Source of the DNA: Micavibrio sp.
GTDB lineage: Bacteria; Pseudomonadota; Alphaproteobacteria; Micavibrionales; Micavibrionaceae
Reading direction: 5' to 3'
Length of the DNA stretch: 64,000 nt
Assembly (NCBI GenBank): GCA_030824805.1
Contig: JAPJRC010000004.1
Location: 29,447-93,446, forward strand
The notes under the pieces are model-generated. The model worked only from the letters and a program-made list of their open reading frames with translations, was not told the DNA's origin and did not search any database. Within the stretch, counting starts at the first letter, position 1, and each line of letters begins with the position of its first letter. Shown piece after piece: positions 34,957-42,329 of the stretch. The translations under genes and the position numbers were made by a program.

Positions 34957-34988
34957 ATGAAAAAGAGGTGGCCACCGGCACACCTCTT
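34957..34988 (-). terminator. rho-independent terminator after replication genes
   Basis: AAGAGGTG/CACCTCTT, 8-bp perfect stem with 10-nt loop, followed on the minus strand by TTTCATTTC. It lies 40 nt past the stop of the DUF6456-like gene, separating replication from late genes. Confidence 0.7.
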
Positions 34989-35025
34989 ACGAATAAATAA
35001 TCTATGTCATTTCGTGCATGCACGG

Positions 35026-35733
35026 TCAACTATTTTCTTTGTCGATGATGACGTAGCCTTTGTCGGGTGTCGTGTGATCATCTGACGCTATGCCAACCAT
35101 CGCAGAACTCCGCCGTTTTCCTTGGAGCATCCGTTTGTAGTCTTCACCCATTAACTCGAGAGCAGCCTGTACCGTGCCAGTCCAGTAGTCACGAGATTGC
35201 GTCCCCATTTGATTCGCAAGCGATTTGATATCCCTCTTGAAGCCCACGATATGGACCACCGCAAGAGACATACGCGAAGTCGGGCCACCCAATGCCTTAA
35301 TGGTAGTATGCACGTAATTGCGAGCGTCAGCACTGCGTGTGAGAATATCCTCTATGCCCACACCGCCACCGTGTGTGCCAACCAGATTGGTGGTACGGCA
35401 GCGGTCATACCCACATCGTTCGAAATCATCACCGAACGCTCTGCCTGCGTGATATGCGTTGTCCGTGATAACGCCTGCCTCGCGCCACCTGTCCAGCTGA
35501 TCCTTCACACGATTGCCTTGATCGTTAGCACCGAATGTGGCCCTGACCGTTTCGCGAACGATGGGAGCCTTGGCGTTACCGAAACGCGACACCGGCACAC
35601 CGTACCGCGGATCCCTGATATATTCCTCATGGTCGTTCTGGAAGCGTGCCAGCTGGGCCATAAAGCCCAGGCTATGGGCCGCCTGTTTCAAAGATTTCCC
35701 AACAACACTCACGGCTTGCTCGAGCGTTCTCAT
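35026..35733 (-). CDS. DUF6456-like phage protein
   Basis: 235 residues. The start at 35733 has GGAGG 7 nt upstream and overlaps the previous stop (ATGA), so a longer frame to 35841 is rejected. Contains VKDQLDRWREAGVITDNAYHAGRAFGDDFERCG and PTSRMSLAVVHIVGFKRDI, resembling DUF6456 proteins of Alphaproteobacteria. Basic and mostly helical. Last gene of the leftward early operon, where lambda has Q; a role in late control is only positional. Confidence 0.5.
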   Translation of the reverse strand: MRTLEQAVSVVGKSLKQAAHSLGFMAQLARFQNDHEEYIRDPRYGVPVSRFGNAKAPIVRETVRATFGANDQGNRVKDQLDRWREAGVITDNAYHAGRAFGDDFERCGYDRCRTTNLVGTHGGGVGIEDILTRSADARNYVHTTIKALGGPTSRMSLAVVHIVGFKRDIKSLANQMGTQSRDYWTGTVQAALELMGEDYKRMLQGKRRSSAMVGIASDDHTTPDKGYVIIDKENS

Positions 35734-36479
35734 GCCACACCTCCGAGGCGTTGCACTTTCGCCGCATGACGGTTGCGCAGGTGGCGTTCGGTCGAGATAA
35801 ACCAGTTCCGATGCGCAGTGGCATCCTGCGTGTCCAACCATTTGCCGCGTGCTACCAGTTCCGCATCAAGCTCATCTTCAGAAAACTCTGGGAATTTAGC
35901 CCGCCAGGCTTGGTAATCCCGCTTGGCAAGACGAATGCAGCCCTGCTGGAAGTAGTAATCTTCAGCTGATTTTGAACCGGATATATATATATTATTTATA
36001 TTTTTCTTTTTTGGTTCTTTTTTCTTTTTATCCGGCGATCGGTTGTAATTTCTTGAAGCCACTGATTTTTCAAACGAAATTACATCCCCTGTATTTTGTT
36101 TAAACAAATCGCCCGATATCGTGCTGCCACGCAACTTGGGGTTACCCCCGCCAGCCTTGGCCACGCGGCTACGTGTCGCGGAAAGCTCGGACGCCTGGCG
36201 GATCTCAGGATCAAAATACGCACCACTCTCCCCGTCACGCTCCAGCAACTCGAGGCCGCAAAGATCATTCAGGATACGCGCTACGACCCCTTCATCCAGC
36301 CTGCACAGATCGGCCACAAAGGTTGCAGTGCAATCCCGCTGGCCGACTCGCAACCACCCACCCGATCCGATTGCTATCATGCGCAGCTTGAACAATACCA
36401 GTTCAGCAATGTGATCCAGCGCACAGATGCGAAGATCCCCCATCCACTCTGTCGGGTCGATGGTTAATTTACGTTTCAT
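35730..36479 (-). CDS. replication initiator-like protein
   Basis: 249 residues. N-terminal winged-helix-like region (residues ~15-95: VLFKLRMIAIGSGGWLRVG, LDEGVVARILNDLCGLELLERDG), a Lys-rich linker with KKKKEPKKKN, and a C-terminal domain ending NWFISTERHLRNR as in primosomal/DUF1376-type phage proteins. Upstream of it is the DnaB-type helicase, so it probably loads helicase at the phage origin, as lambda O/P pairs do. The linker coincides with an AT-rich tract at 35985-36040 that could be an origin. Confidence 0.6.
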   Translation of the reverse strand: MKRKLTIDPTEWMGDLRICALDHIAELVLFKLRMIAIGSGGWLRVGQRDCTATFVADLCRLDEGVVARILNDLCGLELLERDGESGAYFDPEIRQASELSATRSRVAKAGGGNPKLRGSTISGDLFKQNTGDVISFEKSVASRNYNRSPDKKKKEPKKKNINNIYISGSKSAEDYYFQQGCIRLAKRDYQAWRAKFPEFSEDELDAELVARGKWLDTQDATAHRNWFISTERHLRNRHAAKVQRLGGVA

Positions 36480-36490
36480 CCGTTCTCTCC

Positions 36491-37906
36491 TTACGGTTGG
36501 TTATGATTTTCGTCGTAGAAATATTGACGCACCCCATCAAAGCGACATCGTACGGATGCAATCTCGCCTTGGCGGAATTTGCCAATAATAATTTCAGCTG
36601 CGCCCTCTTCCGCATGAACAAGCTCTGTCCATGCCTGATATCGGTCGTTGAATTTGTCCTGACTTTCGCTGGCGCGACGGTGTGGCTCTTCCTTTTTAAG
36701 GTAGTACTCCGGCCGGTATGGGAACATGATCAAGTCAGCGTCTTGTTCTATGGCGCCGGAATCGCGCAGGTCGGCGAGCGAGGGTCGCTTATCTTCACGG
36801 TTCTCAACGCTGCGGCTAAGCTGGCACAACAATGCAACGTGAACATTCAGCTCTTTTGCCATTGCCTTCAGACGTTGCGTAATCTCTTCGAGCTGATGCA
36901 CTTTGTTGGCGTTGTTGTTTGTGGGCCTGATAAGCCCAAGATAATCGACAACAACCATATCCAATCCGCCATATCGTCGTTTCATTCGCTTGGCACGGGA
37001 AGCAATTTGCCCTGCTGTAAGCGACCCAGTTTCATCTAGCAAGACAGGCAATTTTTTTAGCTCTTGTTGTGCCTGACGCAACGCCACCATATGCTCAGGG
37101 GACAGCGCCTTGGTCCTGCGCATCATGCCCATGGGAAGGCCCGTTTTACGCGCGAGAAAACGAAGGCCAAGTTGTGCATTCTGCATCTCCAGCGATTGGA
37201 ACAGCACCCTATGCCCCGCACGCGCTGCATTGACGGAAATGCTCAAAGCCAGAGCGGTCTTGCCCATCGATGGGCGCGCCGCAATGATGCTCAGCTCTCC
37301 GCGTTCAAATCCGCAAATTTTTTCGTCGAGCGCTGCTATGCCGGAAGCAATGCCGGTGACTTCCCCGCGTTGCGCACGATCGATCATATCCATTGTTTGT
37401 TCAAGCCCGTCCCCAAGCTCAACGGCTTCCTTTTCCGCCGCGCCGCGATCTGAAAGCGCATAGATCAATGTCTCCGCCTCGGACACGATGTCCCGTGTTG
37501 GTCGATCAATTTCGTAATTCTGCGCTTGATCGATCATAGCGAAAGCGGTGGTGATAATATTTCTGCGCGTATAATAATCGACAAGCTGTCGTGCATAATC
37601 ACGGGCGGAATTGAGACGCGGCACGTATGTCGCCAGATCCACGATATATTTTCCGCCGCCCACGGAATCCAGCGCACCGTCTGCCTCGAAATACTTTCGC
37701 ACCGTCATGGCTGCCGCGTCACCTGTGGCGGCATAGCTTTTGACGATCACATCATAAATCTTACCATGTGTTGGATGGGAGAAGTGCTCTGCGCGCACAT
37801 GTTCTGCTACAGCTTCGATCTGCCGGTTATCGAGCATCATCATGCCCAGCAAGCCATGCTCACAGTCCAAATTATGCGGCAAATGTTCGCTATCAATTCT
37901 TGTCAT
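36491..37906 (-). CDS. dnaB: replicative DNA helicase, DnaB type
   Basis: 471 residues. N-terminal helical domain (LPHNLDCEHGLLGMMMLDN), linker, then RecA-like core with Walker A AARPSMGKT, Walker B MVVVDYLGL and the GAIEQDADLIMFPYRPEYY segment. A 5'-3' hexameric helicase for phage replication. ATG 37906 overlaps the upstream stop (TAATG); a GTG at 37912 is an alternative. Confidence 0.93.
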   Translation of the reverse strand: MTRIDSEHLPHNLDCEHGLLGMMMLDNRQIEAVAEHVRAEHFSHPTHGKIYDVIVKSYAATGDAAAMTVRKYFEADGALDSVGGGKYIVDLATYVPRLNSARDYARQLVDYYTRRNIITTAFAMIDQAQNYEIDRPTRDIVSEAETLIYALSDRGAAEKEAVELGDGLEQTMDMIDRAQRGEVTGIASGIAALDEKICGFERGELSIIAARPSMGKTALALSISVNAARAGHRVLFQSLEMQNAQLGLRFLARKTGLPMGMMRRTKALSPEHMVALRQAQQELKKLPVLLDETGSLTAGQIASRAKRMKRRYGGLDMVVVDYLGLIRPTNNNANKVHQLEEITQRLKAMAKELNVHVALLCQLSRSVENREDKRPSLADLRDSGAIEQDADLIMFPYRPEYYLKKEEPHRRASESQDKFNDRYQAWTELVHAEEGAAEIIIGKFRQGEIASVRCRFDGVRQYFYDENHNQP

Positions 37907-38349
37907 TACCACATTTTCCCATTCGGCATGACATGCGTTTGCTTAACTTTGACGATCTTGCGGCTGACGACAGGAACATGCTCGGCGCAGTATGTTTTCC
38001 CACGCTCTGTACGCTCACCACAGAAACCAAAACCCGGCTCGCCGGGGGAACCAAATGAGTAACGACACATGCATGGTCCAAGGTCCAGCAATGATGTCAA
38101 TGCTTCGGGACGAAATGGGGGTTTCAGCGGTATCTTTCTCCTTTTCTGGCAAGTCTTTCCATTACTGCCGGGCTTGTTGCCGCGCGCGCGCGGTTCAGTC
38201 ACCGTTTTTAGTTTTAGACGATGCACCTTCCCCATTATCGCGCTGCGCGTTTTTCCCATCAGTTGGACAATCTCGGGCGACGTTTTCCCAGCGCTCCATA
38301 GCGCTTTCAATGTTTCTATTTCTTCATCAGTCCAAGAGTTGCTCTTCAT
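37906..38349 (-). CDS. GcrA-family cell-cycle regulator homologue
   Basis: 147 residues. N-terminal SANT/HTH-like domain SWTDEEIETLKALWSAGKTSPEIVQLM followed by TRSAIMGKVHRLKL, and the Cys/His C-terminal domain CRYSFGSPGEPGFGFCGERTERGKTYCAEH, both diagnostic of GcrA. In Caulobacter GcrA binds sigma-70 RNA polymerase and activates promoters with methylated GANTC. Here it sits inside the phage replication operon between a winged-helix gene and dnaB, so it may redirect host transcription or time phage genes to the cell cycle. Confidence 0.85.
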   Translation of the reverse strand: MKSNSWTDEEIETLKALWSAGKTSPEIVQLMGKTRSAIMGKVHRLKLKTVTEPRARGNKPGSNGKTCQKRRKIPLKPPFRPEALTSLLDLGPCMCRYSFGSPGEPGFGFCGERTERGKTYCAEHVPVVSRKIVKVKQTHVMPNGKMW

Positions 38350-38981
38350 GCGCGGCCCCTTGACGATGGGCTTTGTTTAAACGTGGGTTCGCCAACACGC
38401 GCAGGAATACGCATCACACCCCCGATGACTTCCGGACGAACGCCTGTATAATTTTCTCCCGAAGCATTCAATATTGGCTCATAGTGCCCCCACCCTTTGT
38501 CTTTGTGCACTTTACGGGCGTAACCTTTTGACACCAAAGCGATCATGGAATCACGAATGCCTGCGGCGTCCCTGTGCACTCTTTCCGCTATCATCGATAG
38601 TCCGATATCTTTTAGGCACGATTCCCAGCAGTTGATCAGCGCAATAAGGCATTGCTCTTGCAGGTTTGGTAATTTCGCTCTCTTGGATATTATTGGCTCA
38701 AGCAGTTTTGACGACGCATAGCCTAGAACATCCTCGACATACGAAACATAAGATCGATCCTCGCGACCTGCAGGCTTTCCGCCATCCACGCTCGCGCTTG
38801 GGCTTTTTTCTGCGGTAACAACAACAATTTCTTCCGGAGAAACAAGGAAAGCTTGGTTATCGGAAGAGCATCCACTTTGCAAAAAATTTAAGATTTTTTC
38901 TGCATTTTCAACAACGGTATCGGACTGCATCTTCAATGCCGCCTCAACACACCATTTTCGCAATTCTAAAGTGTCGCTCAT
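38346..38981 (-). CDS. hypothetical phage protein with winged-helix-like domain
   Basis: 211 residues. Residues ~100-165 (CLIALINCWESCLKDIGLSMIAERVHRDAAGIRDSMIALVSKGYARKV) look like a winged helix with a conserved recognition helix and wing. N-terminal part helical, C-terminus Pro/Ser-rich. Overlaps both neighbours by 4 nt. Likely DNA-binding early regulator or replication accessory; not assigned. Confidence 0.5.
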   Translation of the reverse strand: MSDTLELRKWCVEAALKMQSDTVVENAEKILNFLQSGCSSDNQAFLVSPEEIVVVTAEKSPSASVDGGKPAGREDRSYVSYVEDVLGYASSKLLEPIISKRAKLPNLQEQCLIALINCWESCLKDIGLSMIAERVHRDAAGIRDSMIALVSKGYARKVHKDKGWGHYEPILNASGENYTGVRPEVIGGVMRIPARVGEPTFKQSPSSRGRA

Positions 38982-39334
38982 GCATGCACCTGAAGCAGGC
39001 GCTTGCGCCCATCATCACTGGTTATACCTGCCAGCGCTTGATAAAGTTCAGCTCCTCGCGGCACACGCATGAATACAAGCTTCGCTTTCGGATTGCTGAC
39101 ATAAGGCTCACCGTCCGAAAATTTTAACGGCTTGAGCTCTACATTTTTTTTGTCATACCGGATTTGCTCCACGAAGCCTTTGGATTCCAGTTCTTTCACG
39201 ATGGCGCTGACCCGTTGGCTGCATATGCCAGTTTTTACTACAACATCGTTCTGTTTGATCTCATCCGAACGCTCATCCCATAAAGAGATGATTGCATCAA
39301 GAACCTTTCTTTGTGAATATTTGAGCTCTCTCAT
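38978..39334 (-). CDS. MarR-like winged-helix DNA-binding protein
   Basis: 118 residues. YSQRKVLDAIISLWDERSDEIKQNDVVVKTGICSQRVSAIVKELESKGFVEQIRYDKKNVEL is a complete winged helix. The C-terminal 45 residues form an extension. A palindrome TTTGGC-ATAC-GCCAAA (39346-39361) lies 12 nt before its start and could be its own operator. Confidence 0.62.
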   Translation of the reverse strand: MRELKYSQRKVLDAIISLWDERSDEIKQNDVVVKTGICSQRVSAIVKELESKGFVEQIRYDKKNVELKPLKFSDGEPYVSNPKAKLVFMRVPRGAELYQALAGITSDDGRKRLLQVHA

Positions 39335-39345
39335 AAATCCCCTTG

Positions 39346-39361
39346 TTTGGCATACGCCAAA
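39346..39361. promoter_or_regulatory. 16-bp palindrome upstream of the MarR-like gene
   Basis: TTTGGC-ATAC-GCCAAA lies between the ATG of the MarR-like gene and an AT-rich stretch. Candidate autoregulatory site. Confidence 0.45.
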
Positions 39362-39425
39362 TTATTTTATTGACAGACAAAGAAAACACAGTAAAACGCG
39401 GATAGTTATGACCACGGAAACCCCG

Positions 39426-39692
39426 CTAAGCGGGCGTGCGGTCGGATACGGCGATAAAACTTTTATAGGTCACAACGCCGCCCGAGATTTCTTCGATCGC
39501 AGAAAGCCACTCCCAACCAGGACGGCTTTTTTTCCTCCGCCATTTGGCGACATTTTTTGAAAGATTAAGAATCACCAGCTCATACTCGGCAGCGCTCTCG
39601 CTGGCATGTCTGGGCCGCAGATCACGAGCGAATTTCGTGCTGCTGATTTTCTTTTCGGTCAGGAATTGATCCAAGGAGGGCGGGGCGTTCAT
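39426..39692 (-). CDS. Cro-like small DNA-binding protein
   Basis: 88 residues, basic; QFLTEKKISSTKFARDLRPRH resembles the start of an HTH, followed by a helical region. It is divergent from the XRE repressor and its promoter overlaps the phage operator, the genetic position of Cro. The HTH is not clear-cut, so the name is by context. ATG preceded by TCTGAAA with no strong ribosome site. Confidence 0.55.
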   Translation of the reverse strand: MNAPPSLDQFLTEKKISSTKFARDLRPRHASESAAEYELVILNLSKNVAKWRRKKSRPGWEWLSAIEEISGGVVTYKSFIAVSDRTPA

Positions 39693-39700
39693 TTTCAGAT

Positions 39701-39729
39701 AATACGCATGATAGGCGTATTTCTGTCAA
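39701..39729 (-). promoter_or_regulatory. pR-like early promoter with operator over -10
   Basis: Minus-strand TTGACA, 17-nt spacer, CGTATT; the 17-bp operator TACGCATGATAGGCGTA (39703-39719) covers spacer and -10. The same architecture occurs at 44138-44166. Drives the leftward Cro-like and replication genes. A further palindrome TTACGCCTGTAA (39735-39746) lies upstream. Confidence 0.72.
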
Positions 39730-39788
39730 GCATCTTACGCCTGTAACGATATTTATTTATCTAACCATTTGTGTTTAATGAGTTTATT

Positions 39789-40316
39789 ATGCCTAGACCT
39801 AAAAGAAAAAATCGTTTTGCAAGGCCAGCGGTTGTATTGAAGATCATTCGCGAAAGCCTGGGACTAACTCAGTCGAATTTGGCCGCACTTGCCACGGACA
39901 TCGCCCAGAAGGTTGATGAGGAATATCCTGAAATTACCCAGCAAACAATTGGTAAGCTGGAGAATGGTACCATCTCTTTATCGACAGAATGGATGCATAT
40001 TTTGGTTCCAGCCCTCAATGCAAAAGTTGGCTACAATCGATACAAGCCATATCACCTGGCTGCCACCCCGGAAGAGCTGGACACGCTCTTGAACGAAAAC
40101 GATGCTTCCCAATACGAAAAATTGCGTGCCAATCTTACGGCCCAAGAACAAGCGGCTTTTGACGCCGTCACTAAAGGGTGGTACGACACCCTTGTTGGTT
40201 CTCGGGAAGCCACTGAATTGGACAAGATGCGCAACAGTTTGACGGAGAAGGAACAAAAGGTTTTCGACGCAATGGCCAAAAGCTCTCTCGAAGCCATCAA
40301 GAACATGCGGAAATAA
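39789..40316 (+). CDS. XRE-family repressor (CI-like)
   Basis: 175 residues. HTH at ~15-60: VLKIIRESLGLTQSNLAALATDI followed by EITQQTIGKLENGTISLS. The C-terminal part has two similar helical segments (LRANLTAQEQAAFDAVTKGWYDTLVGSRE and MRNSLTEKEQKVFDAMAKSSLEAIKNM), an internal repeat that could be a dimerisation module. No S24 peptidase domain, so induction is not by self-cleavage. Divergent from the Cro-like gene across the operator. ATG 39789 preferred; a GTG at 39771 is possible. Confidence 0.7.
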   Translation: MPRPKRKNRFARPAVVLKIIRESLGLTQSNLAALATDIAQKVDEEYPEITQQTIGKLENGTISLSTEWMHILVPALNAKVGYNRYKPYHLAATPEELDTLLNENDASQYEKLRANLTAQEQAAFDAVTKGWYDTLVGSREATELDKMRNSLTEKEQKVFDAMAKSSLEAIKNMRK

Positions 40317-40327
40317 CCGGAGGAAAC

Positions 40328-40525
40328 ATGTCCATAGAAGCTTTGGTAGTTATCATCGTTGCGCTTGTTATTTACGTTTTGCCCTCATTGATCGCAGACA
40401 ACAGAAAACACTATAATTTCAAGGCCATACTTGCGGTGAATATCCTTACGGGATGGACCGGTTTCGGATGGATTGCGGCCCTGGTCTGGGCATTGACAAA
40501 CAACGTCCGCCCAAGGCTCGCCTAA
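40328..40525 (+). CDS. superinfection immunity family membrane protein
   Basis: 65 residues with two membrane helices and the motif RKHYNFKAILAVNILTGWTGFGWIAALVWAL, matching the superinfection-immunity family named after T4 Imm. GGAGG precedes the ATG. It lies 11 nt behind the repressor gene, so it should be expressed in the lysogen and could block entry of related phages. Confidence 0.78.
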   Translation: MSIEALVVIIVALVIYVLPSLIADNRKHYNFKAILAVNILTGWTGFGWIAALVWALTNNVRPRLA

Positions 40526-40534
40526 CCCTCCCTT

Positions 40535-40873
40535 CTATCCTGTAGCCGTGCTCCAGTAACGCTCACAACGGCGATCTAGATTTTCATGATATTGACGATC
40601 AAGATTCCAAGCCTCCCCAGTGACGGCGCGGTAAATCTCCCAAAGCCCTTTCAGCGTTGTTTGATGTCCCGCAAGTTCCAAATTCAGGTAATGGCGCTGC
40701 ATCAGAAACCGAGCCTGTGCCAACTCTGCTTTGGTTTTCCTGTATTCGAGCAACTGACTGCGCACGCGCGTCCGCCACAACGCGACCTGGTCATGCAACA
40801 TTTTAACGTCAAAAATCTGCGGCTCGACAATTTGGCGGCTTTGTAGGCCAAAAATACTCTGTATCTTACTCAT
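40535..40873 (-). CDS. hypothetical phage protein
   Basis: 112 residues; ATG 40873 with GGGGAG five nt upstream excludes a longer frame to 40930. Helical, basic and Tyr/Arg-rich C-terminus (YHENLDRRCERYW). Converges with the immunity gene and is divergent from the HTH-CDPS pair. No family recognised. Confidence 0.55.
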   Translation of the reverse strand: MSKIQSIFGLQSRQIVEPQIFDVKMLHDQVALWRTRVRSQLLEYRKTKAELAQARFLMQRHYLNLELAGHQTTLKGLWEIYRAVTGEAWNLDRQYHENLDRRCERYWSTATG

Positions 40874-40984
40874 TTTACTCCCCACTAATCGTAAATAGTT
40901 AACTTCACACGGGAGGATTTTTATAGACAAAACCTTAAAGATTGATTAAGAACTGTACTGTATCACCCCAAAGGATACAAAATC

Positions 40985-41632
40985 ATGGTTATGCCGAGTC
41001 AATTTCGAGCCGCTAGAGGGCTCCTCAATCTTAAGCAACAAGACGTTGCTGAAGGTATCGGCGCGGCCAAAATGACCGTATCCGATCTTGAAAACGAGAA
41101 GTCTCAGCCAAAAGCACATACCGTTGATATGATGCGCCGCTTCTATGAGAGCCGGGGTGTGGAGTTCACGATCGATGGCGGCGTTCGCCCCTCTTCCAAT
41201 TCTATCCAGATATTCGACGGTCCGGACTGTTACTTCCAGTTTATCAACGAGGCGCATTCCTATCTCGCGGCGCGTAAGGGTGAAATCCTGTTCAGCGGTG
41301 CCGACGACCGTCGCTCTCCACCCGAGATCATCGAGAAGTTCCGCACCATGAAAGACGATGGCATTCGCATGCGCTCGCTGATCCGTCCGAATGATGACTA
41401 TATCTTGGGCGGGCCGGAAGAATATCGCTGGATGCCGGCAGACCTGTTTGTCGAAGGCGATGTGAAGGCGATCTTTGAAGACCGCGTGGCATGGCTGGTC
41501 AGCTGGCTGAACAACCCCCGCGTTATTATGATCAAAGACCCGATCATCGCGCAGGAAGCCACCCGTACGTTTAACTTCATTTGGAGCCAGTCGGAAGGCC
41601 CGACGGAATCCAGCGCGCCGGAGAGATATTGA
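40985..41632 (+). CDS. XRE HTH protein with C-terminal sensor-like domain, partner of cyclodipeptide synthase
   Basis: 215 residues. Residues ~7-60 are an XRE helix-turn-helix (FRAARGLLNLKQQDVAEGIGAAKMTVSDLENEKSQP). The remaining ~145 residues form a separate alpha/beta domain (GEILFSGADDRRSPPEIIEKF, IRMRSLIRPNDDYILGG, RVIMIKDPIIAQEATRTFNFIW) that faintly recalls the TrmB-type ligand-binding domain. Its stop overlaps the start of the synthase gene as TGATG, so both are made together. AAAGGA lies upstream of ATG 40985. Codon and base use look more GC-rich than nearby phage genes, hinting at separate acquisition. Confidence 0.68.
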   Translation: MVMPSQFRAARGLLNLKQQDVAEGIGAAKMTVSDLENEKSQPKAHTVDMMRRFYESRGVEFTIDGGVRPSSNSIQIFDGPDCYFQFINEAHSYLAARKGEILFSGADDRRSPPEIIEKFRTMKDDGIRMRSLIRPNDDYILGGPEEYRWMPADLFVEGDVKAIFEDRVAWLVSWLNNPRVIMIKDPIIAQEATRTFNFIWSQSEGPTESSAPERY

Positions 41633-42324
41633 TGGCTATCGTTTCGGTAAAATCCCGCGGCGGATGGACGGAAGGCGGTAAGTTCTCGCTCGGCGTATCC
41701 ATGGGTAGCGAGAACCACGATGGAGAAGCCCTGCAGGCCGTCGTAGACTGGATTAACGCTTCCTCTTTCGAAAGCGGAATTATAGACCTGTCTGACACGC
41801 TGTGCCGGTTTGGCTTCATGCTGGAAGGCCTTTACGAGGAGAGCGCGTATCTTGCATCGGTAAAGCTGGGCGATGAATGGCTGCGCCGTAATTCATCCAT
41901 TCTTTCTTCTCTGGAAAAGCCCTGTCAGGTCATTCGGTGGGACACATGGCGCCGCCATGAAGATTTTGAAAGCGTGTCGGCCGAAGTTGAAGCCGCCTAT
42001 AAAAAAAGCACGGCGTTGCGCCACGCTGTTTATGCCGACATCTCAGCCTATTACACCCGTAAGGATATTGCGCTCTCACCAGAGAAGGTCGGGCTCAGCA
42101 CGCGGTATTTTTTGGAAGAGCTCACCGCCCACACCCTCCTACACCGTATACATGATGTTGCGGCCATTTATCCCGGCAAGCAGCTTGAGTGCTATAAAAT
42201 GGTGAGGCAGAAGAAGGTGGAATTTCCGGAAGGGATACCAGGTTCGGCGTTCGTGCGCCTTGTGCCGCATAGCTTTGCCAACACCCCCCAATTTTTACCA
42301 CTTGTCGCCTCTAGCCAAGGCTAA
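41632..42324 (+). CDS. tRNA-dependent cyclodipeptide synthase, XYP subfamily
   Basis: 230 residues, usual CDPS size. CDPSs use two aminoacyl-tRNAs to make a cyclic dipeptide. Seen: SLGVSMGS with the acyl-accepting Ser23 (Ser37 in AlbC), LGDEWLRRN, IRWDTWRRHEDFE, RYFLEELTAH with Tyr159 and Glu163 (Tyr178/Glu182 in AlbC) and IYPGKQL with Tyr180-Pro181, which marks the XYP subfamily. Products cannot be predicted. No tailoring oxidase or methyltransferase lies nearby; the only partner is the coupled HTH gene. Location in the prophage immunity region is unusual. Confidence 0.82.
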   Translation: MAIVSVKSRGGWTEGGKFSLGVSMGSENHDGEALQAVVDWINASSFESGIIDLSDTLCRFGFMLEGLYEESAYLASVKLGDEWLRRNSSILSSLEKPCQVIRWDTWRRHEDFESVSAEVEAAYKKSTALRHAVYADISAYYTRKDIALSPEKVGLSTRYFLEELTAHTLLHRIHDVAAIYPGKQLECYKMVRQKKVEFPEGIPGSAFVRLVPHSFANTPQFLPLVASSQG

Positions 42325-42329
42325 ATATT

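Larger units (their letters stand above)
33781..35025. other. long intergenic region rich in inverted repeats; probable late-operon control and cos region
   Basis: About 1.25 kb with no convincing gene on either strand; the short frames present lack ribosome sites and family resemblance. It holds a terminator (34957-34988), a 19-bp interrupted long hairpin (34780-34890), an operator-like palindrome cluster (34672-34751), three successive hairpins (34213-34320) and two related 54-nt segments (33980-34033 and 34470-34523). Its place just upstream of terminase is where cos sits in lambdoid phages; the cohesive-end site itself is not identified. Confidence 0.6.

Noticed and set aside
41581..41631. 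Longer N-terminus for the cyclodipeptide synthase
   Set aside because: It lies inside the HTH gene; the TGATG junction at 41632 gives the family-sized protein.
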